Assembly: GCA_963800415.1 (NCBI GenBank)
Contig: CAWDBS010000074.1
Span: 137,367 to 201,366, forward strand
Direction: 5' to 3'
Source: Palsa-504 sp963800415
Lineage (GTDB): Bacteria; Actinomycetota; Actinomycetes; Streptosporangiales; Streptosporangiaceae
Length of the DNA: 64,000 nt
The position numbers and the translations under genes are program-made. Each line of letters starts with the position of its first letter. Position 1 is the stretch's first letter. Below, piece by piece: positions 27,351 through 34,928 of this stretch. Below the pieces are notes generated by a model. It saw only the letters and a program-made list of their open reading frames with translations, was not told the DNA's origin and ran no database searches.

Positions 27351-28823
27351 TTACTCGGGGTGTCCCTCGAACGCGGCGGCCAGTTGCCCGCGCAGGCCTG
27401 GGTCGGCAAGGACCAGGACCTCGTCTCCAGGCCGCAGCCGCATGTCCTCCATGATCGGCGCGAGCTGGCCGTCTCGGACGACGAAGCTGACCCATGCGTC
27501 GCCAGGAAGGCCGGTTATCTCGCCGACGGTGCGGCCGTCGGCGGCGGAGCCTGCCTTGATGGTGAGGTGGTGGACGCCGCTGGGCTCGTCTCGCAGCCGT
27601 ACCCCGAGCGCCCAGGGCTGCGGTTCTACGGAGTGCATCTGCACGTGCAGCAGCCGGGCGGCTGCTGGTATCAGGCTGCCCTGCACGACGACGGAGAACA
27701 CGACGACCACGGCGATGATGCCGTAAAGGCGCCGGCCCTCAGCTGTGTGGGCTTCCTCGAGCAGGAAGATCCCCAGCAAGATCGGCACGGCTCCCTTGAG
27801 CCCGGCGAACAAGACGAAGTTGCGCTCGTTGCTTTTCAGCCGGGCCGGGATCAATGTCAATCCGACCAGTACGGGCCTGATGACGAGAGCGAGCACGGTT
27901 CCGAGGATGAGTCCGGGGACCCACACGTCCGTTCGGGCTATCACCTGGAGGTCCAGGGTGAGGCCGAGGGCGACGAAGGCGACGATTTCGGCCAGGCTGG
28001 CCAGCGCGGTGTGGAACCGCTCGATCTCGCGCTTGAAGGGGGCACGCCCGTCACCGAGTGCGATCCCAGCGACGAAAACCGCTAGGAAGCCTGATCCATG
28101 AGCCAGGGTGGCGACGGCGAACACTAGGAGCGCGCAGGTCAGCGTGCGCAGCGGGTACAGCCCTTCGCTGGGCAGCGGCACCCGGCGGGTGAACCACAGC
28201 AAGGCCCAGCCGCCTGCCACGCCGATCGCCGCGCCGACGGTCATCTGGAGCAGGAATTCACCGCCGACCCGCGCGAACGCGCCCGCGCTCAGACCACCTG
28301 CGCTGATGAGGCTGGCCATCAGGGCGATCCCGACCGGGTCGTTCGCGCCGGATTCACCCTCCAGGATGGTGCCGCTGCGTCCCGGGATCTCCTGCTGGCC
28401 GAGGACGGAGAACACGACGGCCGGGTCGGTCGGGGCGACGGCCGTCGCGAGGAGCAGGGCGACATACCAGGCCAGGCCGATCGCGACGTGCCCGAACACG
28501 GTGGCGGCGGCCACCGTCAGGAAGGTGCCGACTACGCCGACCGTGATGATGGGGCCGGCTGCGGACCGGAACCGGGTCCACCCGATGTGCATGCCGCCGT
28601 CGAACAAGATGCACACGAGCGCGACCGTGACCACTCGTTCCACGGCCTGCCTCGGCGGCGGGTGCAGGGCTGGGATGACGTTCACCGCGATGGCCGCGCC
28701 TGCCAGGACGATCGCGGGCGAGGGGATCTTCACCCGCTCGGTGAGGCGGTTGGACATGACCGCGACCAACCCGACCGCAGCCGTCAGCAGGACGAGCAGG
28801 GCATAGGGCTCTGTGTCAGTCAC
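27351..28823 (-). CDS. Cation:proton antiporter (CPA family) with TrkA-C domain
   Basis: A 490-residue membrane protein with about 12 TM segments. Transport-core motifs: FDGGMHIGW, LATAVAPTDPAVVFSVLG and ILEGESGANDPVGIALM (the conserved Asn-Asp pair). The C-terminal 90 residues (LTIKAGSAADGRTVGEITGL, RLRPGDEVLVLADP) form a cytoplasmic TrkA-C/RCK-C-like domain, as in NhaP2/CvrA potassium/proton antiporters. It likely exports K+ or Na+ in exchange for H+ and contributes to pH or osmotic balance. ATG start, monocistronic. Confidence 0.92.
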   Translation of the reverse strand: MTDTEPYALLVLLTAAVGLVAVMSNRLTERVKIPSPAIVLAGAAIAVNVIPALHPPPRQAVERVVTVALVCILFDGGMHIGWTRFRSAAGPIITVGVVGTFLTVAAATVFGHVAIGLAWYVALLLATAVAPTDPAVVFSVLGQQEIPGRSGTILEGESGANDPVGIALMASLISAGGLSAGAFARVGGEFLLQMTVGAAIGVAGGWALLWFTRRVPLPSEGLYPLRTLTCALLVFAVATLAHGSGFLAVFVAGIALGDGRAPFKREIERFHTALASLAEIVAFVALGLTLDLQVIARTDVWVPGLILGTVLALVIRPVLVGLTLIPARLKSNERNFVLFAGLKGAVPILLGIFLLEEAHTAEGRRLYGIIAVVVVFSVVVQGSLIPAAARLLHVQMHSVEPQPWALGVRLRDEPSGVHHLTIKAGSAADGRTVGEITGLPGDAWVSFVVRDGQLAPIMEDMRLRPGDEVLVLADPGLRGQLAAAFEGHPE

Positions 28824-29145
28824 GGGCGCTCCCCACCTCTGGCATAACGAGCTAAACCCAGGCCAGGCTTACCGGGCACCTGCCTGGATGAGTGATTCCT
28901 GATCCGGGCGGGTCCGTCGGCCCGGTCCCCCGGTCGCACCAGCAGCACTTTCGCGCTTGTGCGGCGGGGCAGTTGCACAGACCCGTGAATCAGCTCTTAG
29001 TTGATCACGTTTCGTGGGCCACGAGTTCCACCTCCAAGCCGTCGGTGCTGGCGAGGTAGGCGGCGTAGTGGTCCTGGCGGTGAGGGCGGGTGAATGCTCG
29101 ATGACGAGGTAGGTGCTCCCGGCCGATGCTGGCATGATCGTAGGC
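28824..29145. other. Intergenic, no gene seen
   Basis: About 320 bp between the antiporter and the monooxygenase genes. It must contain both divergent promoters. No repeat or coding signal was recognised. Confidence 0.5.
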
Positions 29146-29472
29146 ATGACGGTCGTGAGGATCAACGCGATTACCGTGCCCGCCGACAGCGGCGACGAGC
29201 TCGCCCGCAGGTTCGCCGCACGGGCCGGTGCGGTCGACAACCAGGACGGCTTCGAGGGCTTCGAACTGCTCAAGCCGACTGACGGGCGGGCCACCTGGCT
29301 GGTGGTGACCCGGTGGCGGGACGAGGCGGCGTTCCAGGCATGGATGAGCTCCCCGGCCTTCGGGCACGGGCACCGGTCATCCGCCGAGCGGGCGGGCGGG
29401 GAGGCGCCCCCTCCGGTGGGGATAGGCAGTGAGCTCTGGTCGTATGAGGTCGCCGGAGGATCCTCGCGCTGA
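29146..29472 (+). CDS. Antibiotic biosynthesis monooxygenase-domain protein
   Basis: A 108-residue ABM-fold protein: MTVVRINAITVPADSGDELA start, GFEGFELLKP and TWLVVTRWRDEAAFQAWMSS with the conserved W near residue 60, then HRSSAERAGGEAP. This pattern resembles heme-degrading MhuD/IsdG-like proteins and quinol monooxygenases; the Asn/Trp/His heme-degradation triad cannot be asserted by eye. Start chosen at ATG 29146 rather than 29113 because the family begins there. Confidence 0.82.
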   Translation: MTVVRINAITVPADSGDELARRFAARAGAVDNQDGFEGFELLKPTDGRATWLVVTRWRDEAAFQAWMSSPAFGHGHRSSAERAGGEAPPPVGIGSELWSYEVAGGSSR

Positions 29473-29479
29473 GGCCGGA

Positions 29480-29749
29480 ATGACGATGTCGCCGGGCATG
29501 CCGCACGCCGCCAGGCCCGCGTGCCAGGATCAGCAGCAGGTCGGTCAGTCCCCAGCCGGTCACCCACGGCGCCTCGCCGTCAAGCCGCCACCCGCCGGCG
29601 GCGGCCCGCGCGCGCAGCAGCGGCGGCCCGGGGGCTAGGCCGGTGAGCGCGATGCCGCCACGTACCTCGCCCCGGCACGCCGGGCCGAGCCACTGGTCGT
29701 CGGCGAGCCCGCGGGCCGCCGCGAGGACGTCCCGCGCGGTCGTGGTCAT
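29480..29749 (-). pseudogene. Acyl-CoA dehydrogenase fragment
   Basis: Begins MTTTARDVLAAARGLADDQW from ATG 29749, overlapping the epimerase stop (ATGA). GGIALTGLAPGPPLLRARAA and GGWRLDGEAPWVTGWGLTDL are typical of the central beta-domain of acyl-CoA dehydrogenase-like proteins. After LILARG the match ends and the sequence runs into unrelated Arg-rich translation near 29480. Only about 90 of the expected 350 or more residues remain, with a rearranged order of domains at the N-terminus, so this is a decayed piece. Confidence 0.6.
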
Positions 29750-30735
29750 ACGGTCCAGGCCGCCGCGAGCTTGTCCATCACCGCGTCCAGGCTCGCGTCG
29801 GTGACCTGCCGGGCCGGATCGGCCAGGTACCACGCCACGATCTCCCTGGCGCCCTGCTCGAACGGGATCACCGCCCGCCAGCCGGGCACGATGCTGCGCA
29901 GCTTGGCGTTGTCGAACACCATCGAGTGCGCCTTGTCGCCCAGCAGCCCGGCGCCCCAGTCCGGGGCGGCGGCCGCGATCGCGTCCGACGGCACGTGCAC
30001 CAGGCGCGCCGTCACCCCCAGGGCCGCCGCCAGCGACCCGGCGATCTGGTTCCAGGTGAGGACGTCGTCGGAGGTGATGTGGATGGCCTCGCCAAGTGTC
30101 CGCGGGTGGCCGAGGAGCGGAACGAACGCGCGGGCGAAGTCGTCGTGGTGGGTCAGCGTCCACAGCGACGTCCCGTCCCCGTGCACGATCACGGGCTTGC
30201 CCGCCAGCATCCGGCCCAGCACCGTCCACCCGCCGTCGAACGGCACCAGTGTCTCGTCGTAGGTGTGCGAGGGCCGCACGATCGTGGCCGGGAACCCCTG
30301 CTCCCGGTAGGCCGCCACGAGCAGGTCCTCGCAGGCGATCTTGTCGCGGGAGTACTGCCAGTACGGGTTGCGCAGCGGCGTGGACTCGGTCACCGGCACC
30401 CGCGCGGGCGGCGTCTGGTAAGCCGACGCCGAGCTGATGAACACGTACTGCCCGGTGCGCCCGCGGAACAGCTCGATGTCGGTGCGGACATGCCCGGGGG
30501 TGAAGGCCACCCAGTCGGCCACGGCATCAAATTCAAGATCATTAATTTCGGCCCGAACGAACCCCGGTTCCCGTATATCGGCCCGCAACATCGTCACCCC
30601 GGGCGGCAGCGGCCGCGCCGAGTTCCGGCCTCGGTTCAGCACGAACAGCTCGATGCCGCTGTCGGCCGCGACGCGCGAGCAGGCCGAGCTGATGACCCCG
30701 CTGCCCCCGATGAACAACACCCTGAGCTTTGCCAT
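29746..30735 (-). CDS. NAD-dependent epimerase/dehydratase (extended SDR)
   Basis: A 329-residue extended short-chain dehydrogenase. The nucleotide-binding motif is LFIGGSGVISSACSRVAAD (GGSGxIS in place of GxxGxxG), with FISSASAY and the catalytic-type YSRDK, and the PSHTYDE segment. The C-terminal half (HGDGTSLWTLTHHDDFARAF, EAIHITSDDVLTWNQI) fits the atypical SDR group near the UDP-glucose-epimerase and mRNA-binding-like proteins. ATG start. Substrate unknown. Confidence 0.88.
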   Translation of the reverse strand: MAKLRVLFIGGSGVISSACSRVAADSGIELFVLNRGRNSARPLPPGVTMLRADIREPGFVRAEINDLEFDAVADWVAFTPGHVRTDIELFRGRTGQYVFISSASAYQTPPARVPVTESTPLRNPYWQYSRDKIACEDLLVAAYREQGFPATIVRPSHTYDETLVPFDGGWTVLGRMLAGKPVIVHGDGTSLWTLTHHDDFARAFVPLLGHPRTLGEAIHITSDDVLTWNQIAGSLAAALGVTARLVHVPSDAIAAAAPDWGAGLLGDKAHSMVFDNAKLRSIVPGWRAVIPFEQGAREIVAWYLADPARQVTDASLDAVMDKLAAAWTV

Positions 30736-30794
30736 ACCACTAACGCTAAACCGGAATCAGTGAGGCGAGGGGTGCCGGGGCTGGTAGAGGGGGA

Positions 30795-30869
30795 ACTCGG
30801 TGCCGTGAAGAAGTCGCGCACCTTCTCGGCTTCAGGCGAGAACACGATCGCATGCATCCCGTTGATCAC
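30795..30869 (-). pseudogene. VOC/glyoxalase-family N-terminal remnant
   Basis: From an ATG at 30869 the minus strand reads MINGMHAIVFSPEAEKVRDF, the first beta-alpha unit of VOC-family proteins. The match ends after about 22 residues (then TAPSSPST, not family-like). This is a short decayed end of a gene whose body is missing. Confidence 0.5.
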
Positions 30870-30960
30870 GCCTCGATCCTAGGCATGTAGCTTGAGGCCA
30901 TGGGCAACCCGGACGGATCCGCGCGGCGGGCGCGGCCGCGAGCCACGGGCTCGTGCTGAC

Positions 30961-31824
30961 ATGCACGTACTCGGCATGGTGCTGCACCCCGAGCGGGACT
31001 GCAGCGGGGCGGTCGGGTCCATCCTGGAGTGGGCGGCCCGCCGGGAGATCCAGGTCCTCGGCATCGACACCGAGATCCGCCGGCTGGCCTGCGCCGCGGA
31101 GGCGGTGACCGCCGAGGAACTGCGGCGGCGGGCGGACCTGTTGGTCAGCCTGGGCGGCGACGGCACCATGCTGCGCGCCATGCGGCTGGCCGACCGGCAG
31201 CGTTCCCCGGTCCTCGGGGTGAACCTCGGCAAGCTGGGATTCCTGGCCGAAGTCGACGTACCCGACCTGGCCGACGCGCTGTCCGCGATCGACAACCACG
31301 AGTTCACCACCGAACCGCGCCTGGCCGTGGACGCCGTCATCGGGGACCAGCTGATCACCGCGTTCAACGACATCGCGTTCGTGCGGTTCCCCGGGCAGAA
31401 GACAGCCGCCATCGCCCTGGAGGCCGCGGGCCGCCCGTTCGTCAGCTACGCCGCCGACGCGATCGTGGTGGCGACGCCGACCGGCTCGACCGCGTACAGC
31501 TTCTCCGCGGGCGGGCCCATCGTGAGCCCCTCGGTGGAGGCTCTGCTGGTCACGCCCGCCGCGCCGCACTCGGCCTACAACCGCGGGCTGGTCGTCTCGG
31601 TCGATGACCAGCTGACCCTGAACGTCCTAACGGGCAGCGGCCGACTCGCCGTGGAGGCCGACGGCAACGTCGCCGCCGAGGTGAAACCCGGCGACCGGAT
31701 CGAGCTGCGACCGCGTCCCGCCGCGGCCCGTGTCGTCCGGCTCGGCCACACCACGTTCTACGAGCGTGTCAGGCGCAAGTTGCGGCTGACCGACTCCGCG
31801 GAGATCGCTGTCGGCCGACCCTGA
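30961..31824 (+). CDS. NAD kinase (second copy)
   Basis: A 287-residue ATP-NAD kinase: LLVSLGGDGTMLRAMRLADR (GGDGT motif), VLGVNLGKLGFLAEVDV, FNDIAFVR, and ATPTGSTAYSFSAGGPIVSP. ATG 30961 chosen because MHVLGMVLHPERDCSGAV is the family start. It phosphorylates NAD+ to NADP+. The housekeeping copy ppnK lies at 36646-37569; this plus-strand paralogue sits inside the region that separates recN from steA. Its 3' end overlaps the antisense hypothetical gene. Confidence 0.93.
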   Translation: MHVLGMVLHPERDCSGAVGSILEWAARREIQVLGIDTEIRRLACAAEAVTAEELRRRADLLVSLGGDGTMLRAMRLADRQRSPVLGVNLGKLGFLAEVDVPDLADALSAIDNHEFTTEPRLAVDAVIGDQLITAFNDIAFVRFPGQKTAAIALEAAGRPFVSYAADAIVVATPTGSTAYSFSAGGPIVSPSVEALLVTPAAPHSAYNRGLVVSVDDQLTLNVLTGSGRLAVEADGNVAAEVKPGDRIELRPRPAAARVVRLGHTTFYERVRRKLRLTDSAEIAVGRP

Positions 31825-32101
31825 CGCCCGGCGGGCGCTGGCACACCGCGGGCGAGCCGCCGAACGCGCCGGCCACCGCCGTCCGCGCCCAGCGCATCCT
31901 GCTGGCCGCGGTCTCGGGGTGCTCGCCGTACTCCTGCGCGACCCGGGCCGCGCAGCCCAGGTCGCCGAGGGCGCTGCTCACCGTGGCGATCGCCTGCCTG
32001 ATCTGCACGGCGCTCGGCTCCTCGGAGCACTGCACTGCGGATGCGAAGAGCGCGTCGGCCCGGGCGGCGTCAATACTCAAGTCATCGGGCGCGGACCACA
32101 T
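31769..32101 (-). CDS. Conserved actinobacterial hypothetical protein
   Basis: A 110-residue protein whose first 80 residues (ARADALFASAVQCSEEPSAV, QIRQAIATVSSALGDLGCAA, then RVAQEYGEHPETAASRMRWA) match a small family I recognise from streptomycete-type genomes, often near regulatory genes; function unknown. The last 25 residues are Arg/Ser-rich and overlap the 3' end of the NAD kinase gene, so the original stop may have been earlier. Confidence 0.7.
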   Translation of the reverse strand: MWSAPDDLSIDAARADALFASAVQCSEEPSAVQIRQAIATVSSALGDLGCAARVAQEYGEHPETAASRMRWARTAVAGAFGGSPAVCQRPPGVRVGRQRSPRSRSAATCA

Positions 32102-32298
32102 CGCGGGCCTCCTTCTCCCAGGGGCCTGGCTCCCCCGGCTGCCCGGCCGGCCGTGCTCGCTCTCACGGCCGGCCGGGAAGCCAGCGCCTGCGTCAGGCGC
32201 CCCTCAGCAAGATCAGAGCGCCGGACCCGCCGCAGTGATACACCCGCGGCCGCGCTACTTGATCCCGGCGGGCAGCGGCGGCTGGATCGCCGCGGCAT

Positions 32299-33141
32299 AT
32301 GATGTGTGCCGTGGCTGAGGCAGAAGACGGGTCAGGCGCTGCGACCGAGCGCGTCACTGGCCTGGACACCAGCGTGGCGCACCCGGCCCGGGTGTACGAC
32401 TACTGGCTCGGCGGCAAGGACAACTTCGCCGCCGATCGGGAGGCCGCCGAGCGCGTGCTGGCGGTGACGCCCGGCCTGCGGTTCCGGGTGCGCGCCAACC
32501 GCGCCTTCCTCGGCCGGACGACAAGGTACCTGGCCGCCGAGGCCGGCATCCGCCAGTTCCTGGACATCGGCACCGGGATCCCCGCCGCCGACAACACGCA
32601 CGAGGTGGCTCAGCGGGCGGCCCCGGATTCCCGGGTGGTCTACGTCGACAACGACCCGATCGTCCTGCTGCACGCGCAGGCCCTGCTGCGTAGCACCCCG
32701 CAGGGCACGACCGACTACCTGCAGGCCGACCTGCGCGATCCCGGGCTGATCCTGGACCGGGCGGCGGCCGTCCTGGATTTCGGCCAGCCGGTGGCGGTCA
32801 TGCTGCTCGGGGTACTGCACCTGATCTCCGATGCCGAGGACCCGTGGGGCATCGTGGCCGGGCTGATGGCCGCCACGCCGGCCGGCAGTTACCTGGCGAT
32901 CTCTCATCCCGCGATCGACATCCACCGCGCCCAGGCGGACGCACAGCGGGTCTACAACGAGCGCGTCTCCACTCCGCAGACGCTGCGCACCAGGGAGCAG
33001 GTGGCCAGGTTCTTCATCGGCCTCGAACTGGTCGAGCCGGGGCTGGTGCAAGTGCACCAGTGGCGGCCCGACCCCGGCGACTTCGCCCCGGAAGGGGTCG
33101 TATCCGCGCACGGCGCCGTGGCCCGCAAGACCGGCGCCTGA
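32299..33141 (+). CDS. SAV2177/DUF574-family SAM-dependent methyltransferase
   Basis: A 280-residue protein of the actinomycete-specific DUF574 group: DTSVAHPARVYDYWLGGKDN start block, RANRAFLGRTTRYLAAEAGI, the SAM-binding FLDIGTGIPAADNTHEVAQ, VYVDNDPIVLLHAQALL and VAVMLLGVLHLISD. Substrate unknown for the whole family. Monocistronic, promoter presumably in the 200-bp gap upstream. Start could be either of two adjacent ATGs or the GTG at 32311. Confidence 0.93.
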   Translation: MMCAVAEAEDGSGAATERVTGLDTSVAHPARVYDYWLGGKDNFAADREAAERVLAVTPGLRFRVRANRAFLGRTTRYLAAEAGIRQFLDIGTGIPAADNTHEVAQRAAPDSRVVYVDNDPIVLLHAQALLRSTPQGTTDYLQADLRDPGLILDRAAAVLDFGQPVAVMLLGVLHLISDAEDPWGIVAGLMAATPAGSYLAISHPAIDIHRAQADAQRVYNERVSTPQTLRTREQVARFFIGLELVEPGLVQVHQWRPDPGDFAPEGVVSAHGAVARKTGA

Positions 33142-33238
33142 CACCGAGTCCGTTCAGCGCCGGGCGTTGCCGAGGTCGTCGGAGCGTCCGGCTTCCAGGC
33201 GGGACCACCGGGCGGCGGGACGTCCATTGGCAGGGCCA

Positions 33239-33919
33239 TCACCTCGACGCTGTGGCGCCGTCGTACTCGTCGTGCCAGTTCCACCATTGGTACGGCCGGG
33301 TCTGGGGATATCCCTCCGGCGAGTCCTCCCACTCCTCCTGCCGCCCAAGCGCGGCCAGGTCGAGGTAACTCCAGGTGCTCCCCAGCGCCTCGTCGCCGCG
33401 GTTGTTGACGAAGTAGGTACGGAACACCCGGTCGCCGTCGCGGATGAACGCGTTCGTGCCATGCCATTCGTCCACGCCGAAGTCGGCGTCGAAGCTGTCC
33501 GTCATCGTGTACCAGGGCATCGTCCAGCCCATCCGCGCCTTCACCCGCGCGATGTCCGGCTGCGGCGCGCGCGAGGCGTAGACGAGAGTGATATCACGGG
33601 CGTTCAGATGGACGACATGGGCGACTTGATCGGCCATCAGGGAACAGCCGATGCACGCGTGGTCGGGCCAGCCGAACACCCCGGGCTCGAAGAAAGCACG
33701 GTAGACGATCAGCTGACGACGGCCCTCGAACAGGTCGAGCAGGCTCGCCTTACCCTCGGGTCCGACGAACTCATAATCCTTCTCCACCGCCAGCCACGGC
33801 ATCCGCCTGCGCTCCGCCGCCAGGGCGTCCCGGGCGCGGGTCAGCTCCTTCTCCTTGACGAGCAGCTGCAGGCGCGCTGCCTCCCACTGCTGCGGAGTGA
33901 CGATCGGGGGGGTCTTCAT
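33239..33919 (-). CDS. DUF899 thioredoxin-like protein
   Basis: A 226-residue DUF899 protein: ARLQLLVKEKELTRARDALA, RRRMPWLAVEKDYEF, then a thioredoxin-fold segment with WPDHACIGCSLMADQVAH (CxGC in place of CxxC) and the TMTDSFDADFGVDEWHGTNA C-terminal block. Last gene of the SRPBCC-ArsR-DUF899 operon; its ATG overlaps the arsR stop (ATGA). Function unknown; redox chemistry is plausible from the fold. Confidence 0.92.
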   Translation of the reverse strand: MKTPPIVTPQQWEAARLQLLVKEKELTRARDALAAERRRMPWLAVEKDYEFVGPEGKASLLDLFEGRRQLIVYRAFFEPGVFGWPDHACIGCSLMADQVAHVVHLNARDITLVYASRAPQPDIARVKARMGWTMPWYTMTDSFDADFGVDEWHGTNAFIRDGDRVFRTYFVNNRGDEALGSTWSYLDLAALGRQEEWEDSPEGYPQTRPYQWWNWHDEYDGATASR

Positions 33920-34323
33920 GGTGGTGTCCGCCTTTCATCGGGGTTCGTGCGGTGCTCTGTGCTGGGTTCGCGAGCAGACCGGTCGAGGTAGTCCTTCAAC
34001 GCGTCGAGCTGACCGTCCCAGTCGCGGGCCAGTGCGGCCAGGAACTGCTGCGCCACCTGCATCGGGGCGGAGCGCAGCCGGTAGCGCACCCGGCGCCGCT
34101 CCCCCGGTTCGGCCGTCACCAGCCCGGCCTCGGCCAGCAGGGCGAGGTGCTTGGCGATCGCCTGCCGCGTGATCGGCAGGCGCGTGGCTAGGTCCGTGGC
34201 CGTGGCCGGACCCGCTGAGGCCAGCGCGGCCAGGATGGCGCGCCGGCTCGGGTCGGCCAGGGCAGTGAAGACCTGCTCGGCGATCGCCTCGATGTCAGCG
34301 CTCGCATTGATGTCAGGCGGCAT
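33916..34323 (-). CDS. ArsR-family transcriptional repressor
   Basis: A 135-residue winged-helix regulator: ALADPSRRAILAALASAGPA, TDLATRLPITRQAIAKHLAL, LAEAGLVTAEPGERRRVRYR. No Cys-rich metal site is seen, so it belongs to the non-metal ArsR group usually paired with SRPBCC genes. It overlaps the SRPBCC gene by 11 bp and DUF899 by 4 bp. The 41-bp palindrome at 34763-34803, upstream of the operon, is its likely operator. Confidence 0.92.
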   Translation of the reverse strand: MPPDINASADIEAIAEQVFTALADPSRRAILAALASAGPATATDLATRLPITRQAIAKHLALLAEAGLVTAEPGERRRVRYRLRSAPMQVAQQFLAALARDWDGQLDALKDYLDRSAREPSTEHRTNPDERRTPP

Positions 34324-34744
34324 CGAGGTAGCCGGCCAGTTCGCCCAGTTCTCTCGCCCAGCCCTGGCTGTGGCCGTCGTACGCGGTGCCGTAGGCCTCC
34401 TGCGGCAGCTGGGCGAAACCGGTCTCGACCACTCTCAGCCGCGTGCCCGCACCGGCCGGCTCGAGCGTGAACTCGACATACGTGCGGCGCGGATCTTCCT
34501 CGGGCAGCTCGTGGATCTGCCAGGTGAACCCGAACACCGCCGGCTCCTCCACCCGTTCCACCCGCATGTCGACCGTGAATCCGTCGGTCCACCTCAGCCG
34601 GGCCGCCCCGCCCGGACGCAGGTCGATCATCGCCTCGTGGCCGAACCAGGCGCCCAGCCCCTCGGCCGTGGTGAGCGCCGCCCACACCGCGCCCGGCGGG
34701 TGAGCGAGCTCCACGGTCCGCTCGATACGATCAGGAAAACCCAT
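34313..34744 (-). CDS. SRPBCC (AHSA1/START-like) protein
   Basis: A 143-residue hydrophobic-ligand-binding fold: RIERTVELAHPPGAVWAALT, GLGAWFG, GFTVDMRVERVEEP, WARELGELAGYLDAA. AHSA1/CalC-type SRPBCC genes are typical partners of ArsR repressors. First gene of the operon; ATG at 34744 lies 19 bp from the operator. Ligand unknown. Confidence 0.9.
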   Translation of the reverse strand: MGFPDRIERTVELAHPPGAVWAALTTAEGLGAWFGHEAMIDLRPGGAARLRWTDGFTVDMRVERVEEPAVFGFTWQIHELPEEDPRRTYVEFTLEPAGAGTRLRVVETGFAQLPQEAYGTAYDGHSQGWARELGELAGYLDAA

Positions 34745-34762
34745 GCCAGCCTCCAGCGAGTA

Positions 34763-34803
34763 GCAACCTAACAGTTGCTATTGTATGGCAACCGTTAGGT
34801 TGC
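34763..34803. promoter_or_regulatory. Palindromic operator of the SRPBCC-ArsR-DUF899 operon
   Basis: GCAACCTAACAGTTGC (34763-34778) and GCAACCGTTAGGTTGC (34788-34803) form a 16-bp inverted repeat with one mismatch and a 9-nt AT-rich centre. It lies directly upstream of the operon and includes the only AT-rich hexamer-like sequence there, so repressor and polymerase would compete. Confidence 0.75.
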
Positions 34804-34928
34804 GTCAACGGTGTGGACGGACCGGGCGCGGTGCCGGGGCTGGTGCGCCATGGCTAGTGCGCAATGGCTGCCGAGCCTGCGGCTGCGGCGAGCACCGGTG
34901 CCGCTGAACCGCGGTCGGCGCATCCCGG

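Noticed and set aside
32299..33919. A biosynthetic gene cluster around the DUF574 methyltransferase
   Set aside because: No core enzyme (PKS, NRPS, terpene synthase, RiPP precursor) is nearby; the neighbours are ordinary regulators and DUF proteins.
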